This document shows, piece after piece, positions 17,201 through 23,601 of a stretch of DNA of 64,000 nucleotides. The position numbers and the translations under genes were made by a program. Source of the DNA: Poriferisodalis sp965262965 (lineage in GTDB: Bacteria > Actinomycetota > Acidimicrobiia > Acidimicrobiales > Poriferisodalaceae). Below the pieces are notes generated by a model that was not told the DNA's origin, ran no database searches, and was given only the letters and a program-made list of their open reading frames with translations. How positions within the stretch are numbered: position 1 is the stretch's first letter; each line of letters opens with the position of its first letter. Location: positions 3,162,001 to 3,226,000 of the forward strand of contig NZ_OZ253573.1 in the NCBI RefSeq assembly GCF_965262965.1. Reading direction: 5' to 3'.

Positions 17201-17689
17201 CTAAGCACGCCTGGTGAGCGGGCAGAAGTCTTGACGCCATCGACGCTCATCGTCCGTCCCGACCTCGCGACCGCCCAGCAGCAGCGAGACCGCGAGGCAG
17301 TTGCCACGGACGGCACCGAACGCAGTGGTGGCGGAGTGGGCGTCACCGAAGATGGCGACGGCTCAGCGACCAGCGGCGACAGCCTTTTTCCGAGCGACGC
17401 GGATGGCGATGACGGTGAGTCTGGTATCTCGACGGATCCACCTCGGCCGACACTCAGTGTCTTTCGAGGTTCCATCGTTTTGGATCCCGAACGGCCCACG
17501 AGAGCATTCACGCAGGTGAGTGACGAGGTCCTCACCCACGTACTCAATCATCCTGACGCAGAGGTCGTTGTCCGTGTCGACGTCGAGGTCCGTAAGCCGG
17601 GCGGATTCACGAGTGACGTCATCCGCAACGTCAACGAGAACACGCGGGTCCTCGGCTTTGAAGAAGGCACCGGTTTCACTTCGGACTGA
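14204..17689 (+). CDS. Swt1-like HEPN domain fused to DUF499 AAA+ ATPase
   Basis: Product of 1161 residues. The N-terminal ~130 residues form an Swt1-type HEPN domain with the RNase signature RNDWAH (93-98, R-x4-H). DUF499 (COG1483) follows, with Walker A FGGGKTHSLIALYHL (~246-260) and Walker B CLVLIDEWVAYAREL (~357-372). The C-terminal ~100 residues (FRGSIVLDPERP ... RNVNENTRVLGF) match the usual end of defence-associated DUF499 proteins, so the gene looks complete. A TTG at 14186 overlaps the previous stop, but ATG 14204 has GAAGGGGA 8-9 bases upstream and is preferred. It supplies the ATPase of the helicase-methylase-ATPase module. Confidence 0.88.
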   Translation: MAEMSNRARVGDAFGILAQCLKPFVDRHMARGPNGGADWAARFAATARPPVGEYSVDDPLFLLRVIADCWRGTFERQLPRSARNIVFTLRDKRNDWAHNKRFQLHDTQYTLSGILTLIEAVAPAEAPKVQAMLYDLNRIQYERAQTQDSEEKKGAVFNVLDSAPSGLKPWREVIHPHDDIHSGRFSVAEFAADLEMVRQGLGSEEYADPRRFFERTYLTAGLRDLLTLAVNRVSGRGGQPVISCQTNFGGGKTHSLIALYHLMSGIDLSQMPPELADLVREAGVDTLPEVNCAVVVGNRFGAGEVHTKPDGTKVNTIWGEIAWQLGGTAAYELVAESDRNRTNPGEAIRDVLTVCSPCLVLIDEWVAYARELYERTDLPGGSFDSQFSFAQTLSEATKATDGALFVVSIPASEEADADDENFAASSLEVGGTAGREALRRLTNVTNRLAETWQPASGDETYEIVRRRLFKPLADDASVHRDEAAEALGRLYRSQRADFPAECSEIAYVERIKSAYPIHPEVFDRLYQDWSSIDRFQRTRGVLRLMAATIDSLWASDDKSPLILPCSIPLGDDRVVNELAGRLADYWHPVIAADVDGQESHAARIDRATPHLGALHATRRVARTIFIGATPRVGSPNQGLEMRRVRLGATFAGDPSGPISDALSRLAAEAPYLYVDRDRYWFDRQQNVTRTARDEIENLLEGDRYEVQVEIVRRLRERGGRRGEHSDAFASVHVAPASGTDVADEPRARLVVLEPGSTLTLNSDDSPALSAAREILEQRGAGPRQYRNMLVFAAPEQRAAEALEQAAAEYLAWDGICGRHEELNLDAQQKKLAETQRDRSDQTAGLRIAEAYRYLLVPQQEEPRGPVTLEVVKLDSDNSVGERSGRRRTNDHLLSGTPPVVRMAESAARRLVNDGELGVQFPPVILRQELDGVLASRWADGHVAVSVLWEDMARYVYLPRLRDQDVLMSTAASGPEGFAWTTEGFATAVSYDDTASRYLGLSTPGERAEVLTPSTLIVRPDLATAQQQRDREAVATDGTERSGGGVGVTEDGDGSATSGDSLFPSDADGDDGESGISTDPPRPTLSVFRGSIVLDPERPTRAFTQVSDEVLTHVLNHPDAEVVVRVDVEVRKPGGFTSDVIRNVNENTRVLGFEEGTGFTSD

Positions 17690-17766
17690 CCGCGCCAGGC
17701 CTTCGAGCATGGCAGTCCGCTGGGCGTCTCCGATGGGTACTGAGACCGCGGACAAAGACCGATGAG

Positions 17767-20226
17767 TCAGCCGATAGCACCGGCGACGGCGAGCTCGACG
17801 ATGCGGTCGTCGTCGTAGCCCAGGACGTTCCGCAGGACCAGGTCATTGTGCTCGCCCAGGCTGGGGCCCGAACGGGCCACGACGTGGGGTGACGCGCTGA
17901 GCTGCAGTTTGGGGGCCTCGACGATCATGCGGTCGTGCACCGGATGCTCGACGTCCATCCAATGCCCTCGATGGATGAGCTGCGGATCCGCGAAGCAGCC
18001 CAGTCCGTTCTGGTTGGCATGCGCCGGAACACCGACGGCCTGCAACGCAGCTTCGGCTGCAGCAGGGGTGCGCCCGGCGGCCCAGGCGGCAATAGCGGCG
18101 TCGATCTCGGTATTGCGGGCGAGTCGTCCAGCTGCGTTGAGGCCGCCGAGCTCGGGCGGCGCGGGTTGGCCGTCGGCCTCGAGCAGGCGGCACAGTGATT
18201 CCCACTGGTGCTCGGTCTCGCACACCACGGCAATCCACGGGTCCGGCGGTTCGAGCGGGTTGTCAGGGTCTGCGTCACCGGGGTCGCACGGGTACATCGC
18301 ATGGGGGCACATGAACGCATCCGCGTTGCCCATGCGAGTCGCGGCAGCGCCGTTGACCGTGTTCTCGAGCACTTCGGTTGCCAGGAAGTGGACTGCCGCT
18401 TCGGCTTGTGCGAAGTCGAGGTGCTGGCCGCGGCCTTCAGGATCGGCATCACGAGCATCGAGCGCGGCCATCAGCAGCGGAACCATGTACTGCGGCGTGA
18501 CGTAGTCGGTGTAGGCCAGGAACGGTCCTGCGGGGGCACGGTCGGGCCACCCGGTCATCTCGTAGAAGCCGGTGATGGCGCCAGCCAGGTTGCCGAAGCC
18601 GGCGAACGTGGCAAGCGGCCCGGTCTGGCCCATCAGGCTGGTGCTCAGCAGAATGAGACTCGGGTTGCGCTTCGAGAGCGTCTCCCACCCGATGCCCCAG
18701 TCGTCCAGCGTGCCGGGCGTATACGACTCCACGTAGATGTCCGCCCACTCGGTGAGATCGCAGAAGGCGTCGCGGCCTTCGGGGACATTCAGGTCCAGGG
18801 TCACGCCGAGCTTTCCCGCGTTGAGCGTTCCGTACTGGATCGACGCGTCAGGCCCCATGTCGCCGCGCAGCCCGCCGCCGCTGCCCCGAGCGGCATCGAA
18901 ACGAGCCGGCCCTTCCACCTTGATGACGGTCGCGCCGAAATCGGCGAGCACCCGCGTGGTGAACGGCCCGGCATAGACCCAGCTGGTGTCGAGCACCTTG
19001 ATGCCGTCGAGCGGCCGCGGCGCTGCGGGATCGCGGTTCGCATCACGCAGCGCCTGCGCGGCGTCCAGCAGCGCGGAGCGAGGCATCGTCCGCACCGCTT
19101 CGGTGTGGGCGCCGAGTTCGGGAGGTCCGCCCAGCGAGCGCAGCGGTGTGCGGCTGGGCTTGCACCACGCACCGGGGGTGACGACGCTGCCCCAGGCCGG
19201 ATCGTCGATCGTGTCCCAGTAGCCGCGTTCGTTGAAGTGCTGGACTCCGGTCAGCTCCGCCGGGCTGTACACCGGCGCGAGCAGCAGTTCACGCTTCTGT
19301 GCCTCCGCGAACAGCTCGGCTCGTGTGTGCGAGCTGGTCAGGCAGGTGATCGCGGCCTTGGTCAACTCGAGCTGCGCTGGTGCGCTGTCGGGCTCGGTGA
19401 ACAGGCGCATCCCGAAGTCGACCCAATCCAATGCTGCAAGCTCGTCGTCGCAGCAGCCTGCCTCGTGCACCCAGTCCATCAGCCGGGCAGTGAAGCGGCC
19501 GATTGTGTCACCGAAGAGCAGCGTGATCGAGACGTAGCCGTCCTGCGCCGGGTACACGAACTGCAGATGGAAGTTGAGTATCAGGATGCCGCCCGATGTC
19601 CGCCGCGCCGACGGGTACCCATTCGGCGCGTGGACATGTCCAGGAAACGCGATCTGCATCAGCGCCTGCTGTGCGGAGATGTCGACGTGCTGGCCATAGC
19701 CGCTGCGGTCACGTTGGCGCAGCGCGAGCGAGGTGCCGACCGCGGCATGCGATCCGGCGTGCAGCCAGCTCTGCGGCGCCGTGATGCGCAGCGGTGCCCG
19801 GTCGGTGTCGCCGGTAATGGCAGCGCTGCAAGCCGCCGCGGCAATGGTGAGATCTGACGCTGCCCATCGGGCCTTCGGGCCGGTGCTGCCAAAGGCGGTG
19901 ACGGTGGTGTGCACGAGGCCTGGATTGACGGCGCGCAGCTCGTCGTAGTCGAGACCGAGGCCTGGATCAGGTGATTCGATCAGCGCGTCGGCGCCGGCCG
20001 CCAGCTCCAGCAGCTCGCTGCGGTCATCGATGACACAGCTCTGCGCACCGCGTCGCAGGTTCCACCATCCCAACGACGTGCCGTCGGGTCCTTGCTGGCG
20101 GTGGTCCCGCCCCCGGCCGTCGGGGCCTTCGATGAGGACCACGTCCGCGCCCAGCGAGCCAAGGATCGAGGTGCACATTGCGCCCCGGTGATCGGTGAGG
20201 TCCAGCACTCGATATGGCTTCAGCAT
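17767..20226 (-). CDS. Tandem-domain CaiB/BaiF family III CoA-transferase (paralogue 1)
   Basis: Two class III CoA-transferase domains in one ~819-residue chain, each starting with the family pattern (YRVLDLTDHRGAM near residue 5; GIKVLDTSWVYAGPFTTRVL near 410). These enzymes move CoA between carboxylic acids through an aspartyl-CoA intermediate. The second domain keeps a candidate catalytic Asp (PFLAYTDYVTP, aligned by eye to CaiB TAD169Y). The first domain has ITAPQSWLHAG there and lacks it. ATG 20226 was chosen because homology starts immediately; the frame extends to 20274. A paralogue with the same layout lies at 23602-26103. Substrate unknown. Confidence 0.85.
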   Translation of the reverse strand: MLKPYRVLDLTDHRGAMCTSILGSLGADVVLIEGPDGRGRDHRQQGPDGTSLGWWNLRRGAQSCVIDDRSELLELAAGADALIESPDPGLGLDYDELRAVNPGLVHTTVTAFGSTGPKARWAASDLTIAAAACSAAITGDTDRAPLRITAPQSWLHAGSHAAVGTSLALRQRDRSGYGQHVDISAQQALMQIAFPGHVHAPNGYPSARRTSGGILILNFHLQFVYPAQDGYVSITLLFGDTIGRFTARLMDWVHEAGCCDDELAALDWVDFGMRLFTEPDSAPAQLELTKAAITCLTSSHTRAELFAEAQKRELLLAPVYSPAELTGVQHFNERGYWDTIDDPAWGSVVTPGAWCKPSRTPLRSLGGPPELGAHTEAVRTMPRSALLDAAQALRDANRDPAAPRPLDGIKVLDTSWVYAGPFTTRVLADFGATVIKVEGPARFDAARGSGGGLRGDMGPDASIQYGTLNAGKLGVTLDLNVPEGRDAFCDLTEWADIYVESYTPGTLDDWGIGWETLSKRNPSLILLSTSLMGQTGPLATFAGFGNLAGAITGFYEMTGWPDRAPAGPFLAYTDYVTPQYMVPLLMAALDARDADPEGRGQHLDFAQAEAAVHFLATEVLENTVNGAAATRMGNADAFMCPHAMYPCDPGDADPDNPLEPPDPWIAVVCETEHQWESLCRLLEADGQPAPPELGGLNAAGRLARNTEIDAAIAAWAAGRTPAAAEAALQAVGVPAHANQNGLGCFADPQLIHRGHWMDVEHPVHDRMIVEAPKLQLSASPHVVARSGPSLGEHNDLVLRNVLGYDDDRIVELAVAGAIG

Positions 20227-20313
20227 CGCCGTGAAGCTAACGCCCGGTCCGGTCCCAGACCGACGACCCCGCACGCGTCGCGTTCGGGCATCGCTTCACA
20301 GGGGGCGGCTAGC

Positions 20314-21489
20314 GTGCCGCCGGTGACCATTCGAGGGAAGGCCTGCATCGCCGGGGTGTACGAGCATCCAGGGCGCGAACTGCCCGATCGGACGCTGCCG
20401 CAGATCCACGGCGAGGTGGCCGCAGGAGCGCTGGCCGATGCGGGGCTCTCGCTGGCAGATGTCGACGCGTACTACTCCGCAGGTGACGCTCCTGGCTTCG
20501 GTGCGCTGTCGATGGTGGAATACTTGGGCCTCGACTGCACCTACATCGACGACACCGAGACGGGCGGCTCGGCGTACCTGGTTCACGTCCAGCACGCTGC
20601 GGCCGCCATTGCCGCCCGACAGGTCAACGTTGCGCTCATCACGCTGGCGGGCAAACCCCGCACCGGCGGGGCAGGGCCAGGCGGCAGTGCCCGCTTCAGC
20701 TCTGCGCCCGAGGCGTCGTTCGAGAACCAGTTCGGCATGTCGGTGCCCGGCGGGTACGCACTGGCCGCGGCACGTCACATGCATGAGTTCGGCACGACGT
20801 CCGAGCAGCTCGCCGAAGTGAAGGTGGCCGCGTCCACGCACGCACAACACAACCCGAACGCGTTCCTTCAAGACGTTGTCACGGTGGACGAGGTGGTCTC
20901 GTCGCCGATGATCTCCGATCCGCTGCGCCGGCTGGACTGCTGCGTCATCACCGACGGCGGCGGAGCGCTGGTGCTGGTCTCCGAAGCTGTAGCGGCATCG
21001 CTTGATCGCCACTGCATTCCTGTGCTGGGCACGGGCACGTCGATCAAGCACACCTCGGGCGGGCGCATCGACCTCACCCACACCGGCGCGTCGCGCTCGG
21101 GCCCGCTGGCGTTCGCCGAGGCCGGCATCACCCCGGCCGACATCGACTACGTGTCCATCTACGACAGCTTCACCATCACTGTGCTGATCACCCTCGAAGA
21201 TCTGGGCTTCGCCAAGAAGGGCCACGGCGGGCGCTTCGTGTCCGACGGCGCCCTGCAGTCACCGGGCGGCGTGCTGCCGTTCAACACCGATGGCGGCGGT
21301 CTGTGCAACAACCATCCGGCCAATCGCGGCGGCATGACCAAGGTGGTCGAAGCCGTGCGGCAGCTGCGCGGCGAGGCGCACGCTGCGGTGCAGGTGCCCG
21401 ACTGCGAGCTGGCGTTGGCACACGGCACCGGCGGCAGCCTCGCGACACGCATGGCAAGCGCCACCGTCGTGATGGGCCGATCGCTGTGA
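20314..21489 (+). CDS. Thiolase-superfamily protein (Ltp2/SCP-x-like), nucleophilic Cys absent
   Basis: Thiolase fold of ~391 residues. The segment that normally carries the acyl-accepting Cys reads DDTETGGSAYLVHVQ, so the nucleophile is missing. Later motifs are YVSIYDSFTITV and GGGLCNNHPANRGG (family His region). The gene for a DUF35 OB-fold partner follows. This matches the arrangement of steroid side-chain retro-aldolases such as Ltp2, which need a DUF35 partner and lack the thiolase Cys. I infer an acyl-CoA aldolase or acyltransferase, not a classical thiolase. GTG 20314 has AGGGGG 8 bases upstream; GTG 20323 is the alternative. Confidence 0.8.
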   Translation: MPPVTIRGKACIAGVYEHPGRELPDRTLPQIHGEVAAGALADAGLSLADVDAYYSAGDAPGFGALSMVEYLGLDCTYIDDTETGGSAYLVHVQHAAAAIAARQVNVALITLAGKPRTGGAGPGGSARFSSAPEASFENQFGMSVPGGYALAAARHMHEFGTTSEQLAEVKVAASTHAQHNPNAFLQDVVTVDEVVSSPMISDPLRRLDCCVITDGGGALVLVSEAVAASLDRHCIPVLGTGTSIKHTSGGRIDLTHTGASRSGPLAFAEAGITPADIDYVSIYDSFTITVLITLEDLGFAKKGHGGRFVSDGALQSPGGVLPFNTDGGGLCNNHPANRGGMTKVVEAVRQLRGEAHAAVQVPDCELALAHGTGGSLATRMASATVVMGRSL

Positions 21490-21529
21490 GCCATATCGAA
21501 GTGAGCCAGATCGAAATGAGGTGGCCGCT

Positions 21530-21949
21530 GTGAGCGAGTTGGGACCGTCGGGCCTGCCGGTGCCGCCGCCGCACGCGAACCTCGAAACGCAGCGCTTCTG
21601 GGACGCGACGGCGCAGGGACGCTTGGAGCTGCCCCGCTGCGACGACTGTGACCACGTCGTGTGGTACCCGCGCGACCACTGCGACCAGTGCGGCTCGACG
21701 TCAGTGACCTGGTTCACCGCATCGGGGCGTGGCATCGTTTACAGCTGCACCGTCACCCGGCGGATCCCCGGCTCGTGGCGCAAGGCGACCCCGTTCGTGC
21801 TGGCCTACGTCGAGCTCGAAGAAGGCCCCCGCGTGGTGACCAACATCGTCGGCTGCGACCCCGACACGGTCCACATCGGCCAGGCCGTGCAGGCAGTCTT
21901 CGACCCCACTCCAGAAGGCCCCGCACTGCTCCGGTTCACCCCTGCCTGA
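21530..21949 (+). CDS. DUF35 zinc-ribbon/OB-fold acyl-CoA binding protein
   Basis: About 139 residues with an N-terminal zinc ribbon (CDDCDHVVWYP then CDQCG: two CxxC pairs) and a C-terminal OB fold (GRGIVYSCTVTRR ... PFVLAYVELEEGPRVVTNI). DUF35 proteins are obligate partners of thiolase-like enzymes, where they help position the acyl-CoA. It lies 40 bases after the thiolase-like gene on the same strand, so the two probably form one complex. GTG 21530 was picked for GAGGTGG at 21518-21524; GTG 21521 in the same frame is possible. Confidence 0.88.
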   Translation: MSELGPSGLPVPPPHANLETQRFWDATAQGRLELPRCDDCDHVVWYPRDHCDQCGSTSVTWFTASGRGIVYSCTVTRRIPGSWRKATPFVLAYVELEEGPRVVTNIVGCDPDTVHIGQAVQAVFDPTPEGPALLRFTPA

Positions 21950-21976
21950 GCCTGTCCAACGCCTCAGCGCTTCGGC

Positions 21977-22414
21977 TCAGACTTCGAGCATCAGCGTCAC
22001 TGGACCGTCGTTCGTCAACTCGACTGCCATGTGGGCCCCGAATGAGCCGGTTGCAACCGTGGCGCCCAGGCGTCGCAACTCGGCGACCAGCTCGTCGATC
22101 AGCTCAGCGGCGAGGTCGGGAGCGGCCGCGGCGACGAACGACGGCCGCCGGCCTTTGCGCGTGTCGCCGTAGAGCGTGAATTGACTGACCACCAGCACTT
22201 CGCCGCTGGTGTCGGCCACTGACCGGTTCATCTGGCCGTTCTCGTCGGCGAAGATGCGCAGGTTCCAGATCTTGCCCGCAAGCTTGCGCGCCGTCTCCCG
22301 GCTGTCGTCGTGCGTTGCGCCCACCAGGCAGCACAGCCCGGCGCCGATCTCGCCGATGACCTCACCGTCGACGCGTACGCGGGCTTCAGAAGCCCGCTGA
22401 ACCAGAGCTCGCAC
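21977..22414 (-). CDS. dtd: D-aminoacyl-tRNA deacylase
   Basis: Product of 145 residues, the family's usual length, which hydrolyses D-amino acids (and glycine) mischarged on tRNA. Visible signatures are MRALVQRASEARV at the N-terminus, the active-site SQFTLYGDTRKGRRPSF and the C-terminal NDGPVTLMLEV containing the Gly-cisPro GPVT motif. The start is GTG 22414. It is convergent with the DUF35 gene (27 bases between stops) and is a housekeeping quality-control gene. Confidence 0.95.
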   Translation of the reverse strand: MRALVQRASEARVRVDGEVIGEIGAGLCCLVGATHDDSRETARKLAGKIWNLRIFADENGQMNRSVADTSGEVLVVSQFTLYGDTRKGRRPSFVAAAAPDLAAELIDELVAELRRLGATVATGSFGAHMAVELTNDGPVTLMLEV

Positions 22415-22645
22415 CCGCTCAGCGTAGGTTTCGACTGATCGCAGTCAGAGGCGCTCGATAGGCAACGCCGTCGAGGGCATCGGCTCCCGTCGTCACAGCC
22501 ACTCTGCGCAATGCAGTGCTTACACTCACCACGGCCAAAGGCTCAGCATCGCAAACGCCCCCAATGGCGGCGGCGAGCACCCCCGAACCTGAAGCAGGCC
22601 AAGCGCTCTGAGCGGCGGAGCCGCCAGCAACGAAAAGAGAGTGCA

Positions 22646-23095
22646 ATGCAGACACTCGGACTGGACCACGTAGCGGTCATCACTGGAGATTCGGACGCGC
22701 TGCAGCGGTTCTACATCGACATGTTCGGGGCCACGATCGAGTTTGACGGCGAGGAATACCCCGGCGGGCCTCGCATGACCGTGATCAACGTCGGACCCAG
22801 TACCGAGCTCAACGTGTTCGAGATCGAAGGCAACGACCAGGCCGAGCACCAGACGCCGATGTTCGGTCGCGGCCGACTTGATCACATCGGTCTTCGTGCC
22901 GCCGATCTTGACCAATTCGGCCACATCAGGCGGCAACTGATGGACGCTGGCGCCACCGACGGCACCGTCACGGACTTCGGGCGCAAACTCAGCCTGTTCT
23001 TCCGGGACCCTGACGCCATGGAGTGCGAAGTGCTCGTCCCCAACCCCGAGCCCGGCCGCCACCCTGTCGGCTCGCGTTCTGACCTGTTTGAGTAG
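22646..23095 (+). CDS. VOC-superfamily (glyoxalase/dioxygenase fold) protein
   Basis: Product of 149 residues with two beta-alpha-beta-beta-beta repeats. It begins LGLDHVAVITGDSDALQRFY (possible metal-binding His8), has GRLDHIGLRAADLDQF in the second half, and ends with LSLFFRDPDAMECEVLVPNP, whose Glu fits the last metal ligand of many VOC enzymes. Members include lactoylglutathione lyases, ring-cleaving dioxygenases and antibiotic-binding proteins; nothing here singles one out. ATG 22646 has AAAAGAGAG upstream. The frame is open to 22511, but homology starts at this ATG. Confidence 0.8.
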   Translation: MQTLGLDHVAVITGDSDALQRFYIDMFGATIEFDGEEYPGGPRMTVINVGPSTELNVFEIEGNDQAEHQTPMFGRGRLDHIGLRAADLDQFGHIRRQLMDAGATDGTVTDFGRKLSLFFRDPDAMECEVLVPNPEPGRHPVGSRSDLFE

Positions 23096-23149
23096 TCGGA
23101 CTCATCCGTCGCGGCGCAACGGGGCGTCGGCGAACGTGTGCCACAAGTA

Positions 23150-23560
23150 TCAGAAAATGATCGCGTCGACTTCGATCTCGATGACGAGGTCGGGATGGAT
23201 GAGCGCCGACACCTCGACGAGGGTCGAAGCAGGGCGGATGTCGCTGAAGACTTCCCCGTGGGCACGGACGAAGTCCTCGGTCATGGCGATGTCGGTCACG
23301 AACGACCTTGTCCGCACGACGTCACTCATCTGGGCACCCGCTTCGTTGAGCACACTCTCGATGAGCTCGAAGATCGCCTTCGCCTGCGCGTAGCAGTCGC
23401 CCGGGTGCGCCACGCCATCGGGTCCGAGCGTTGTGCTGCCCGAAACGGCGACATGGTTGCCCAGGCGCACCCCCCGCGAATAACCCGCGACGGCCTCAAG
23501 CGGCCCGCCGCTCGAGATGTTCTGCCTGTCGGCGCCGGAAACGTTGCTGTCGTTGTTCAT
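23150..23560 (-). CDS. RidA family (YjgF/YER057c/UK114) protein
   Basis: RidA-fold protein of ~136 residues with YSRGVRLGNHVAVSGSTT, then QAKAIFELIESVLNEAGAQ, DVVRTRSFVTDI and a C-terminal STLVEVSALIHPDLVIEIE. RidA proteins hydrolyse reactive enamine/imine intermediates, and related clades act in catabolic pathways. The conserved Arg of the family can be read in VVRTRSFV. The start at 23560 (MNNDSN) precedes the conserved region; a GTG at 23587 is an alternative. It ends 54 bases from the convergent VOC gene and starts just downstream of the second tandem CoA-transferase. Confidence 0.88.
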   Translation of the reverse strand: MNNDSNVSGADRQNISSGGPLEAVAGYSRGVRLGNHVAVSGSTTLGPDGVAHPGDCYAQAKAIFELIESVLNEAGAQMSDVVRTRSFVTDIAMTEDFVRAHGEVFSDIRPASTLVEVSALIHPDLVIEIEVDAIIF

Positions 23561-23601
23561 GCCGACATTGTGGGGCGCGGCAGGCACGCCGTGCTGCGCT
23601 G

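Noticed and set aside
17724..17739. Minus-strand CCCATCGGAGACGCCC resembling the start of the 25-bp attachment repeat (14 of 16 bases)
   Set aside because: It is too short, in the opposite orientation, and has no second copy flanking the first island; chance or shared coding bias is enough.
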